From: Burkholderiaceae bacterium
GTDB taxonomy: Bacteria > Pseudomonadota > Gammaproteobacteria > Burkholderiales > Burkholderiaceae_C
Length of the DNA: 64,000 nt
Reading direction: 5' to 3'
Assembly (NCBI GenBank): GCA_030123545.1
Contig: CP126124.1
Coordinates: 3,534,001 to 3,598,000, forward strand
The notes under the pieces are model-generated. The model worked only from the letters and a program-made list of their open reading frames with translations. It was not told the DNA's origin and did no database searches. This document shows, in pieces, positions 1-6,609 of this stretch (positions are counted from its first letter, which is position 1; every line of letters starts with the position of its first letter). The position numbers and the translations under genes are program-made.

Positions 1-1058
1 CGCACCGTGTCAGATGCCGCATGAAATCCCGGCTCGAGTTTGGGGGCCAGTCCGCGCTTGATCTCGACGGCCCAGGGGCTGCGGCGGCCCGGGAGCTTGA
101 GCAGCAGGTCGATTTCGGCGCCGGTCGCGGTGCGGAAGAAATACGGCTCGGCGCCGGACGGCGCGGCGGCAATCAGCGATTCGATCGCCAGACCCTCCCA
201 GCTTGCGCCGGCCACCGGGTGCGAGAGCAGCGCCTCACGGTCGGCCAGCCCGAACAGCGCATGCACCAGGCCGCTGTCGCGCACGTACACCTTCGGCGAC
301 TTGACCAGGCGCTTCTTCACGTTGCCGTGCCAGGGGCCGAGGCGGCGCACCAGCAACAGATCGACCAGCAGGTCGAGGTAGGACGCGACCGTCTTGCCGT
401 CCACCGCGAGCGAACGCGCCAGCGCCGCGGCATTGAGCAAGCCGCCCTGCTGGTGCGCCAGCATGGTCCACAGCCGGCGCAAGGTTTCGGCCGGAATGCG
501 CGGCCCGAGCTGCGGGATGTCGCGCTCGAGGTAGGTGCGGATGAAATCCGTGCGCCAGCGCAGGCTGGCGGCATCCGACGCGGCCAGCAGGCTCTCGGGG
601 AATCCGCCGCGCAGCCACAGCGCTTCGAGGCGCTTGCTGCCCACCTCACCGGCATCGAGCGGCGCAAGCTCCAGGTAGCGGATGCGTCCGGCCAGCGATT
701 CGCTCGACTGCCTGAGCAGATCGATTGCCGCCGAACCGAGCACGAGAAAGCGCCCCTTGCCGCGCCCCTTGCGCCGACCGGCATCGATCAGCCCGCGCAG
801 ACTCTGGAACAGCTGTGGCATGCGCTGCACCTCGTCGAGGATGACGAGCTTGTCCTCGTGCTGCGGCAGATAGAGCTCGGGTTCGGCGAGCTTCGCCCGG
901 TCGGCCTCGGATTCGAGGTCGAGATAGACCGCGGGCCGCGTCTCGGCGATCTCGTGCGCGAGCGTGGTCTTGCCCACCTGGCGCGGCCCGAGCAGCGCCA
1001 CGGCCGGACTTTCGGCGAGGGCGGCCGTGAGCTCAGGCAGAAGACGGCGTGGGATCAT
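1..1058 (-). CDS. AAA+ ATPase with DUF4143 domain (3' end outside window)
   Basis: Translation of the minus strand from ATG at 1058 begins MIPRRLLPEL and stays open to the window edge (352 codons). A Walker A motif GPRQVGKT lies at residues 24-31 and a Walker B-like stretch (LVILDEVQ) follows. The second half matches the DUF4143 C-terminal domain, which has a nuclease-like fold. Family members are usually about 370-400 residues, so only the last few tens of residues are missing. The function of the family is poorly defined; these ATPases are common accessory genes, often single and spread by transfer. A perfect palindrome lies directly upstream of the start codon. Family assignment is firm; the physiological role is unknown. 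Confidence 0.85.
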   Translation of the reverse strand, partial: MIPRRLLPELTAALAESPAVALLGPRQVGKTTLAHEIAETRPAVYLDLESEADRAKLAEPELYLPQHEDKLVILDEVQRMPQLFQSLRGLIDAGRRKGRGKGRFLVLGSAAIDLLRQSSESLAGRIRYLELAPLDAGEVGSKRLEALWLRGGFPESLLAASDAASLRWRTDFIRTYLERDIPQLGPRIPAETLRRLWTMLAHQQGGLLNAAALARSLAVDGKTVASYLDLLVDLLLVRRLGPWHGNVKKRLVKSPKVYVRDSGLVHALFGLADREALLSHPVAGASWEGLAIESLIAAAPSGAEPYFFRTATGAEIDLLLKLPGRRSPWAVEIKRGLAPKLEPGFHAASDTV

Positions 1059-1062
1059 CGGT

Positions 1063-1091
1063 GCAATTATGGAGCGCAACTCCATAATTGC
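1063..1091. promoter_or_regulatory. Perfect 12-bp inverted repeat upstream of the ATPase gene
   Basis: The arms GCAATTATGGAG (1063-1074) and CTCCATAATTGC (1080-1091) are separated by five bases. The repeat ends four bases upstream of the ATG at 1058, so it lies in the 5' leader and could act as an operator or as an mRNA hairpin masking the start. No poly-T tract follows, so it is not a typical terminator. Confidence 0.6.
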
Positions 1092-1164
1092 AATGATGAA
1101 CGACTGCTTGCCCCGGAACGCCCGGGCCCGCCCTCACCTCGCAAGCCGATGCAAGGCCGGTCGC

Positions 1165-1878
1165 TCACTCGACGAAGTGACCGAACGCCTGCACCTCTTC
1201 CACGACCGGATGCGCCTGGTTCGGCGAGCTTCCGCCGAACGTCGACAGCAGCTTGATCTTCAGGTACTTCGCCCTGACGTTCGGCAGCTTGAATTCCTGG
1301 TACGGCGTCTTGAACAGCTTGACGTTCTGCGTCTTGAAGGTGCCGAGCGATTCGAACGGCCCGGTCGGCGACGCGTTGCCGGCGAACAGTTCGAACTCCT
1401 TGACGTTGGCGTCGCCGGTTCCGCTGATCAGGATCGTGAACATGTCGAGCACCGCGGTCTTCTCGTCCCTGAACGCATAGACCGCGTGGTTTTCGGGCTT
1501 GAGGCCGTAGTCGATCTGGTTGAACTCTTCCTTGCCGTCGATCGTGTGCAGCCAGCTGTCGCCGGAAGCGACGACCACCTGACCGCCGTTCGCCGCGGCC
1601 AGCAGATTGATCCGCGCCGCCGCCGGCTTCGCGTCGGGCTTCGCGGGGGCTGCTTGCGTGCTTTCCGCAGATCGCGCAGCGGCCGCCGGCCGTGGTTTCG
1701 ATTCCGCTGCAGGCGACGACGCAATGACGGTCGCATCCCTGGCCTTCTCGGCCTTGAACAAACCGGCCTGATAGAGCGCCGCCAGCAATCCGGCCACGGC
1801 CGTGATGACCCCCGCCAGCGCGGTCAGGACGCCAGGCAAGGTTTGCCACCAGCTGCGCGAACCCGCTCCGTCAGTCAT
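1165..1878 (-). CDS. Membrane-anchored protein with discoidin (F5/8 type C)-like domain
   Basis: The 237-residue protein has one hydrophobic segment near residues 14-40 (LPGVLTALAGVITAVAGLLAAL), an Ala/Pro-rich linker to about residue 90, then a globular domain. The C-terminal part (NVKEFELFAGNASPTGPF, then FKLPNVRAKYLKIKLLS) has the strand pattern of discoidin or carbohydrate-binding-like domains, in which a change in a ligand-facing loop is followed by a 'yLkIkl' strand. I infer a protein anchored in the inner membrane with a periplasmic binding domain. It is not clearly in an operon with its neighbours, and the ligand is unknown. Confidence 0.6.
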   Translation of the reverse strand: MTDGAGSRSWWQTLPGVLTALAGVITAVAGLLAALYQAGLFKAEKARDATVIASSPAAESKPRPAAAARSAESTQAAPAKPDAKPAAARINLLAAANGGQVVVASGDSWLHTIDGKEEFNQIDYGLKPENHAVYAFRDEKTAVLDMFTILISGTGDANVKEFELFAGNASPTGPFESLGTFKTQNVKLFKTPYQEFKLPNVRAKYLKIKLLSTFGGSSPNQAHPVVEEVQAFGHFVE

Positions 1879-1932
1879 GGTTGCTCCCAGGGTGGATAAC
1901 GTCGATGGGGCGCGCGAGGCAGAAGCACAACG

Positions 1933-2595
1933 CTATAAACAGTAGAGCTGAATGTGCTTGCCACGCAAGGGCTGGAGGCGGAAAAGGCATAGAAAATCAA
2001 CGCGGCCAGCCGTCAACTCGACATGCGCCAGTTCGGCTTGACCACGTGATCGCGCTCCCGCGTCCTTCTGCCGCCCTTGCTCCCACGCGAACCTGTCGTT
2101 GCCATGACGGCCCTCCATTCTGCTGTGGTGTGAAGTGATCGAAATGTACTTCAGGAGCGATCGCGAGTCAGCCCTCGAAATGCGCCCCGCCGGCTCGACG
2201 GACGGCACGAGTTCAAATGCACCCTCATCCCGGGGAGCGTCGGCCACATGAACACGGATGATGCCGGTTTGCCCGTCGAAGGCAATGGTTCGCACCTCGA
2301 TCGGACGCTCGGGCATGGCATGCAGATCGTCAAGGCTTTCTGGATAGCGCTTGTTGGCCTGGTGGTAGTCCTGAATGGCAGACGCCAACAACATGGCGTG
2401 CCTGAGCGCGTCCTGAACGTGGACGCGCTGGTAGCAGTCACGCTCAACGGGGTAGAGCAGCACCATCATCAGCGCCAACAGCGCCGTCAGCGGCAACACC
2501 AGCGTGCCAAGAGACTTGCCCGGAAACACGGCGGATTTCTTGGTCGGAGAGCGTGCCTCTGGTGGCCGGTCCAATCGAATGTCTCGCGTCTTCAC
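1933..2595 (-). CDS. Pilin-like orphan membrane protein with divergent C-terminus
   Basis: A hydrophobic helix near residues 29-47 (LGTLVLPLTALLALMMVLLY) is followed by an amphipathic stretch and DALRHAMLLASAIQDYHQANKRYPESLDDL. That layout resembles the core of type IV pilins and pseudopilins, with helix, 'yPaSLddL' and a small beta domain. The canonical prepilin peptidase site (G followed by F and E5) is absent, so it may be a pilin-like protein that is not processed. After about residue 150 the sequence becomes Arg/Gln-rich and loses resemblance to anything familiar. A small ORF with a good Shine-Dalgarno overlaps this tail in another frame, so the true 3' end could be upstream or a frameshift may exist. 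Confidence 0.45.
   Translation of the reverse strand: MKTRDIRLDRPPEARSPTKKSAVFPGKSLGTLVLPLTALLALMMVLLYPVERDCYQRVHVQDALRHAMLLASAIQDYHQANKRYPESLDDLHAMPERPIEVRTIAFDGQTGIIRVHVADAPRDEGAFELVPSVEPAGRISRADSRSLLKYISITSHHSRMEGRHGNDRFAWEQGRQKDAGARSRGQAELAHVELTAGRVDFLCLFRLQPLRGKHIQLYCL
2013..2105 (-). CDS. Possible 30-residue basic small protein
   Basis: Minus-strand ATG at 2105 is preceded by GGAGG six bases upstream, one of the better ribosome-binding sites in this part of the window. It reads MATTGSRGSKGG, then RRTRERDHVVKPNWRMSS, and stops with TGA at 2013. The product is strongly basic with a Gly/Arg/Lys-rich start. It overlaps the 3' end of the pilin-like frame on the same strand. No known family is recognised. 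It could equally be chance coding potential inside the longer frame. Confidence 0.35.
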   Translation of the reverse strand: MATTGSRGSKGGRRTRERDHVVKPNWRMSS

Positions 2596-2638
2596 ATGAT
2601 CCTCCGGTTGCGGAGGCGATCTGGCGCAGGGCCGCCCG

Positions 2639-3006
2639 TCATTGCGGCGAGCGTGCCATCGCCCTGACTCGCATCAATGCAATCGGCAGCCCCACCACGC
2701 CAGCCGCCAGGCAGGCCAGATGCAGTTGGTCGATGCTGGTCAGGCCGAGCAGGGGTTGGCGCGTGACAACGGCCAGGCGGGCGCCATCGGCAGGTAGAAG
2801 ATCCAGCCGAGCAGCGCGCCCGAACTGGTCTGGCGCAGCGCGGTCGAGAGGTTGTAGTCCTGGCTCTGGTGGTGCACCACGTGCGCGGCCCACAGCAGCG
2901 CGCTGCGGTGGCCGAGCCGGTGCAGCCAGTAGTAGCACAGGTCGTACAGCAGCAGCGCGATCAGCAGGAAGAACAGCGGCGTGGCCAGGACGATGATTCT
3001 GCCCAT
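2639..3006 (-). pseudogene. Decayed sterol desaturase / fatty-acid hydroxylase gene
   Basis: The first frame starts MGRIIVLATPLFFLLIALL, like the N-terminus of bacterial sterol desaturases. It jumps straight to YDLCYYWLHRLGHRSALLWA, then HVVHHQSQDYNLSTALRQTS, which carries the first histidine boxes. The stretch of roughly 70 residues normally between these two parts is missing. After FYLPMAPA the frame fails, and a short hydrophobic C-terminal-like tail continues in another frame to the stop at 2639. The central part with the last histidine box is gone. Two internal deletions plus a frame change make the gene non-functional. The family was di-iron membrane oxygenases. Confidence 0.7.
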
Positions 3007-3090
3007 GGCGGTATTGTGGACCGTCGGCAATGGCTATCTCATGGAAGCCTGAGCCGGACAGTGAGCCACTTTATCGCACCACGAATCGTG

Positions 3091-3100
3091 CTATTCATAG
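3091..3100. promoter_or_regulatory. Candidate operator of the toxin-antitoxin operon
   Basis: CTAT-TC-ATAG is a short palindrome 32 bp upstream of the antitoxin ATG, in an AT-rich stretch (3085-3120) that looks like the promoter. Phd/YefM antitoxins normally repress their own operon by binding such palindromes. Assignment is by position only. Confidence 0.3.
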
Positions 3101-3132
3101 TACACTTCAAGTCTCGATTGTCTGAGACTCCC

Positions 3133-3390
3133 ATGACCACGATCAGCGCGAATGACATCAAAACCCAGGGCGTCTCCGCGATCGCCGAGGCGCTGGCCAA
3201 GGCGCCCGAGGCGATCGTCTCGGTGCGCGGCAAGGATCGCTTCGTGGTGATGGAGATCGAGCATTACCACTACCTGCGCGAGTGCGAGCTGGCCGCCGCG
3301 CTGGCCGAGAGCCAGGCGGACATCGCCGCCGGCCGATTCGTGCGCGAGTCGGTGGACGCGCACCTGAAACGTCTGGCGAAGCTGCGATGA
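3133..3390 (+). CDS. Phd/YefM-family antitoxin
   Basis: The 85-residue protein begins MTTISANDIKTQGVSAIAEAL, the N-terminal DNA-binding fold of Phd/YefM antitoxins, followed by the typical 'rGkdrFVVMeieHYhyLRE' strand. The C-terminal third (FVRESVDAHLKRL) would form the toxin-wrapping helix. The ATG at 3133 gives the family's usual length. Its stop overlaps the start of the toxin gene (ATGA), indicating translational coupling. By analogy with the family it neutralises the toxin by direct binding and represses the operon. Confidence 0.85.
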   Translation: MTTISANDIKTQGVSAIAEALAKAPEAIVSVRGKDRFVVMEIEHYHYLRECELAAALAESQADIAAGRFVRESVDAHLKRLAKLR

Positions 3391-3662
3391 GCTGGGTGCT
3401 GGTCTTCACCGATCAGTACAACCGGCGCGCCGCCCGCTTCCTGAAGCGCCACCCACAGTTGCGCGAGCAATACCGCAAGACCTTGCTGCTGCTGCAGGCC
3501 AACCCGCATCATCCATCGCTGCGCCTGCATGCGCTGGGCGGGCGACTGCTCGGGCTGCACTCGGTGTCGATCAACCTGTCGCACCGAATCACTCTGGAAT
3601 TGGTGGTCGAGGGCGGCACGATCATCCCGATCAACGTCGGCGATCACGACACGGTGTATTGA
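3387..3662 (+). CDS. RelE/ParE-superfamily toxin (YafQ/StbE-like)
   Basis: This 91-residue small basic protein starts by overlapping the antitoxin stop by four bases. The sequence has the RelE-fold outline: helical N-terminus (FTDQYNRRAARFLKRHPQLREQY), then NPHHPSLRLHALGGRLLGLHSVSI, a central strand with Arg (LSHRITLEL) and a final 'iiPINVGDHDTVY' strand in which the Asp-His-Asp resembles the end of YafQ/RelE toxins. Members are usually ribosome-dependent mRNA interferases. Whether this copy is active is unknown. The pair looks intact. Confidence 0.8.
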   Translation: MSWVLVFTDQYNRRAARFLKRHPQLREQYRKTLLLLQANPHHPSLRLHALGGRLLGLHSVSINLSHRITLELVVEGGTIIPINVGDHDTVY

Positions 3663-3673
3663 ATCCGCCTTGA

Positions 3674-3680
3674 GTTATGC
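3674..3680. repeat. attC-like core heptamer at edge of cassette-like block
   Basis: GTTATGC overlaps the stop codon of the minus-strand gene at 3675. On the minus strand it reads GCATAAC, the same heptamer that ends the gene at 4914. The remainder of an attC structure is not recognisable here because the toxin gene follows at once, so if this was an integron cassette its recombination site is truncated. Confidence 0.3.
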
Positions 3681-4283
3681 AGAGCCGGTAGAGTTCGAGA
3701 ATGCCGCATACAAAGCTTCGTTAGTCTTTGCTGCTTCCTCGACCCACGCAGGATCAATGGGGTCTACGACTATAGCCCAGTTCCCGTTATCGGGCTTGTC
3801 GGCAAGAGCTTCGCTCGCCTCCTTCATGATCGGTGATTCAGACACTCTAGGGCTCATGATTGCGGATTTGGAGTAAACGTAGACAATCGACATTGGCGGA
3901 GCCCCATCGATCTTGGGGTCGTACGATTCGAACTTTCTGATGTCCATCAACGAATAGCAGAAGAATCGAATGTCTCTATTCGGTCGAATTGAAAGCAGAT
4001 GGCCAGCCAGCGGATATTCCTTCGGAAAAAAGATCACCGCCCAAGGAAATGGCAGATCGTTAGCCTTCACCGAATATTCCAGGTTTACAAGGAATGATTC
4101 AGCGTCGGGCATCTGTTCTGGGCTAGACTCATACCCGCAGTTCTGGAGAATGATCGCTAACCTATTTTCGACTTCCTTCGGGAAACCGTACCAAGTTGCC
4201 GAACTTACATCGACGATCTTCCTGTTTTGATCGATGGTCTGCCTCTGCATTAGTAGGCTTGAGATTCGGAAGCAATTGCTCAT
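3675..4283 (-). CDS. Hypothetical protein (AT-richer, cassette-like)
   Basis: This 202-residue protein (MSNCFRISSLLMQRQTIDQN...) is clearly less GC-rich than the housekeeping genes. It has no signal peptide or membrane segment. It contains aromatic-rich strands (FPWAVIFFPKEYPLAGHLLS, then RDIRFFCYSLMDIRKFESY) suggesting a compact alpha/beta fold. I recognise no family. It lies 24 bp downstream of the gene at 4308-4835 in the same direction, so both may share a transcript or cassette. Composition and lack of relatives point to acquisition by transfer. Confidence 0.6.
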   Translation of the reverse strand: MSNCFRISSLLMQRQTIDQNRKIVDVSSATWYGFPKEVENRLAIILQNCGYESSPEQMPDAESFLVNLEYSVKANDLPFPWAVIFFPKEYPLAGHLLSIRPNRDIRFFCYSLMDIRKFESYDPKIDGAPPMSIVYVYSKSAIMSPRVSESPIMKEASEALADKPDNGNWAIVVDPIDPAWVEEAAKTNEALYAAFSNSTGSA

Positions 4284-4307
4284 AGATTTGAATATCTCAC
4301 GCCGGAT

Positions 4308-4835
4308 TCATGGAGTTGTGTGACGCCGCTCGATGGAGGGATTAGCCCCACTGGACTGAATGACTCGCCGTACGGCCTCTTGCTGCCGCACTGTAAGCTG
4401 AGCAATGCTGCGATTTAGCAACTCCTCATACTCTGCTGGATTCAGCGCGTTCGGAAACTCCGCACCATATCTCGAGAGAACGCGCTCGCCGAGAATACCA
4501 TCGACCTTCCCGGAGGACGCGTAAGCCGCCACGTTGGCGATACGGAGGCTTTGCACGATCAGCTCGCGATAGGGCTGCTCGTCGGCAAGCCAGCGAAGTG
4601 CGGACGCGTGCTCTATTTCCAGATCAAGTTCACGGATGTGTTCCGCGCTCGGACTCTTGCCAAAAAGAAAATTCGTCGCGGCCGCGGCTCGCTTTCCGAG
4701 GGCGCTACGACGCTCTTCGGTTTGCGCATCGTCCGCACCGAAGCTGCGGCAGATGGCAAGGTAGGTTGCCATTTGAGCGCCATTGATCAAGCCGCTCATT
4801 CGTCGTGCGAAGCGCTTCTTGAGCCAGCCAAACAT
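4308..4835 (-). CDS. Hypothetical protein, helical and positively charged N-terminus
   Basis: The 175-residue protein starts MFGWLKKRFARRMSGLINGA at ATG 4835, with GGAGG five bases upstream. The sequence is predicted almost entirely helical (RAAAATNFLFG, AEHIRELDLEIEHASALRWL, AEYEELLNRSIAQLTVRQQEAV). The amphipathic N-terminus could be a peripheral membrane anchor. No family is recognised. Only 18 bases separate the start codon from an attC-like heptamer (4854-4860), which is how genes in integron cassettes usually begin. Confidence 0.6.
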   Translation of the reverse strand: MFGWLKKRFARRMSGLINGAQMATYLAICRSFGADDAQTEERRSALGKRAAAATNFLFGKSPSAEHIRELDLEIEHASALRWLADEQPYRELIVQSLRIANVAAYASSGKVDGILGERVLSRYGAEFPNALNPAEYEELLNRSIAQLTVRQQEAVRRVIQSSGANPSIERRHTTP

Positions 4836-4853
4836 CCGAACCTCCGCGGTGAG

Positions 4854-4919
4854 GTCTAACGTGGCAGTAACCGTCCTGCGCGGTTTTTTGCGCGGGTCCG
4901 GTTAACTGCCGGGTTATGC
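4854..4919. repeat. attC-like recombination site between two cassette-like genes
   Basis: This 66-bp imperfect palindrome has outer heptamers GTCTAAC (4854-4860) and GTTATGC (4913-4919). The inner arms GGCAGTAACCG (4863-4873) and CGGTTAACTGCC (4899-4910) pair completely except for one extra, unpaired base. Outer RYYYAAC/GTTRRRY-type boxes, an inner stem with an extrahelical base and a loop of about 25 nt are the hallmarks of integron attC sites. The site overlaps the stop codon of the gene at 4914-5624 and ends 18 bases before the start of the next gene. GTTATGC departs from the strict consensus at one position, and no integrase gene is present in the window. Confidence 0.55.
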
Positions 4920-5624
4920 GCCGTCTTCAAGCGCGACAGGGTGAATTGCGATATATACGGTCTCGGCGAATTTTTCGAGGAAAGTGCGAACTACGTTGAA
5001 TGCCTCCTCTGCGTATTCTGCCGTCGGCACGGCATACTGGTGATGTAGATCGCTGTACACGAGGAGGCCTTTCCTCCGATATTCCATCTCTGTCTTGCTG
5101 CGAAGAGTCATGGGCAGTTCTTCTGTTGCGCCGTCATGATGTACGAGCGCATTACGGAAACTCTTCAGTTCCTCAAGTTTAGTGCGGACGAACTTCTCTG
5201 GAAACGCCTTCAGTGCAAGTATGCGAAAGAAGAACTTATCGGTCTGCTCAAGAAAATCACCGGCGCGAAGGTCTTGCAGACTGAACGGAATGTCTTTTTG
5301 GCGGCGAACGTACTCCGCAAGATCCTTGATACACGCCTCGAATACCGACCATAGCGAAATGATGAAGCCGCCACGGAAGACCTTTGGAAAAAGCTCATCG
5401 ACCGTGTTCTTGAGTTGATAGACTTCGTATTCGACATCTTCCGGTGTCATCGCATGCGCTTCTTTCTTGAGGTGTGCGTAAAGCCGCACAGCACGCTGCC
5501 CCTTCAAGTGGTCAAGTTGGTCCTCTATCGCAGTACGCGCAGCGCCCAAGCCGGCCATGCGTAGCGACGGACCTGGATATTCGACGCTTCTACGGTAAAG
5601 CTCAGCTAGCGACGTATGTGGCAT
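4914..5624 (-). CDS. HEPN-like domain protein in a cassette-like context
   Basis: The protein has 236 residues, mostly helical, with no membrane segment. Residues 157-162 read RNALVH, an R-x4-H motif preceded by a basic helix (FVRTKLEELKSF), which is the catalytic signature of HEPN-fold ribonucleases. The segment FRGGFIISLWSVFEACIKDLAEY (about 84-105) resembles the first HEPN helices of MAE_28990/RiboL-PSP-type families. HEPN proteins act as toxins, anti-phage effectors or RNA-processing factors. No nucleotidyltransferase (MNT) partner lies beside it. The start at 5624 is close to the heptamer GCATAAC (5644-5650), and the stop lies inside the attC-like site. Confidence 0.55.
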   Translation of the reverse strand: MPHTSLAELYRRSVEYPGPSLRMAGLGAARTAIEDQLDHLKGQRAVRLYAHLKKEAHAMTPEDVEYEVYQLKNTVDELFPKVFRGGFIISLWSVFEACIKDLAEYVRRQKDIPFSLQDLRAGDFLEQTDKFFFRILALKAFPEKFVRTKLEELKSFRNALVHHDGATEELPMTLRSKTEMEYRRKGLLVYSDLHHQYAVPTAEYAEEAFNVVRTFLEKFAETVYIAIHPVALEDGA

Positions 5625-5643
5625 GGATGGGGCAACTCACGAC

Positions 5644-5650
5644 GCATAAC
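5644..5650. repeat. attC-like core heptamer upstream of the HEPN gene
   Basis: GCATAAC on the plus strand reads GTTATGC on the minus strand, 20-26 bases before the ATG of the HEPN-like gene. It matches the heptamer at 4913-4919. Weak complementarity between 5649-5665 and 5680-5705 suggests the remains of a second stem. Confidence 0.3.
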
Positions 5651-6014
5651 TGTGATTGGGCGACATGGATAGTAGCAGCGCGCAGTCGGCTAATGCTGTA
5701 GTGTTTCTCATGCTCTCCGCCACGGTTGCTTTCTGTTCCGTTGAGTCAAACCTAATATTCCGCGGACGCAAGTGCAAGCCCGTCGTCTACATGCCAGCCT
5801 CGAAGCGTTCCCGATTGCCCAGCGTGTCGACGCGTCTGCGCGTTGATTTTCGCACCGGAACTTGTAGCTTCCGCGCACAAAAGCCTGGACTCGGAGACCA
5901 ATCCACGGTCTCCATGATCTTGCAAACCGCTTCGTGCCGCGACCCGGGCGGCCGCTTGAACCGGTCACGCTCTGCACCGCCCGGCGCCCGCGACCGCCCA
6001 CGCTGGCGCGCGGA
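5651..6014. other. Non-coding stretch between cassette-like block and housekeeping genes
   Basis: No frame in these 364 bases has convincing coding character on either strand, and no hairpin terminator stands out. The first 60 bases may contain a decayed attC stem. Confidence 0.4.
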
Positions 6015-6506
6015 TCAAAACACCCCCATCGCCATCCCCGCCGCCAATGCCGCACCGTATTCCTCGGCCTGCTGCAGGTGACCGGCGGCGATCTGCTTGC
6101 GCGCAAGGATCGCCTCCGGCGTCTGCGCGTGCGTGCAGACTATCAGCGCCGGTGCGGCAGCCTTCAGCCGCCAGCCGGTCGCGATACGCTCGATCTGGCG
6201 TGCGGCGTTGCTGCCGTCGCTGCCGGCGCAGATCAGCGTGGCGTACGGCCGGCCCTGGATGCGGTCGAGCGCCGCGTAATAGCAGCGGTCGAAGAAGTCC
6301 TTCATCAGGCCGGCCATAGCGGCCAGGTTCTCGGGCGTCGCGAACAGGTAGCCGTCGGCGGCCAGCACGTCGTCGGGCCCGGCCTCTTGCGCGGGCAGCA
6401 GGCGCACCTGCATTTGGCTTTCAGTGCGCGCGCCGCGGGCGGCGGCCTGCGCAAGCTGCAGCGTGCCGCCGGTCATCGAGTGGTAGACGATCAGCAGGGT
6501 TTTCAT
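6015..6506 (-). CDS. Flavodoxin-like / NAD(P)H-dependent oxidoreductase family protein
   Basis: The 163-residue protein starts MKTLLIVYHSMTGGTLQLAQ at 6506. The HSMTGGT loop is the FMN-phosphate loop of flavodoxin-fold proteins. It continues with DGYLFATPENLAAMAGLMKDFFDR, the 'P-E-N...G-x-x-K-x-F-x-D' signature of the NADPH-dependent FMN reductase/flavodoxin_2 group. The product is likely a cytosolic FMN oxidoreductase. The substrate cannot be read from sequence. Its downstream neighbour is the cassette-like block, so this gene marks the border of the conserved region. Confidence 0.75.
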   Translation of the reverse strand: MKTLLIVYHSMTGGTLQLAQAAARGARTESQMQVRLLPAQEAGPDDVLAADGYLFATPENLAAMAGLMKDFFDRCYYAALDRIQGRPYATLICAGSDGSNAARQIERIATGWRLKAAAPALIVCTHAQTPEAILARKQIAAGHLQQAEEYGAALAAGMAMGVF

Positions 6507-6609
6507 CGTGTCCGGTGCGCGTGGCGGCGTTCGCAGGCCGCCTCGCATCCGATTGTGGACGGCGCCGCGCTGGGGCGGGAGCCCCGCCTCCCCTGCCCGC
6601 GGGCGCCCC

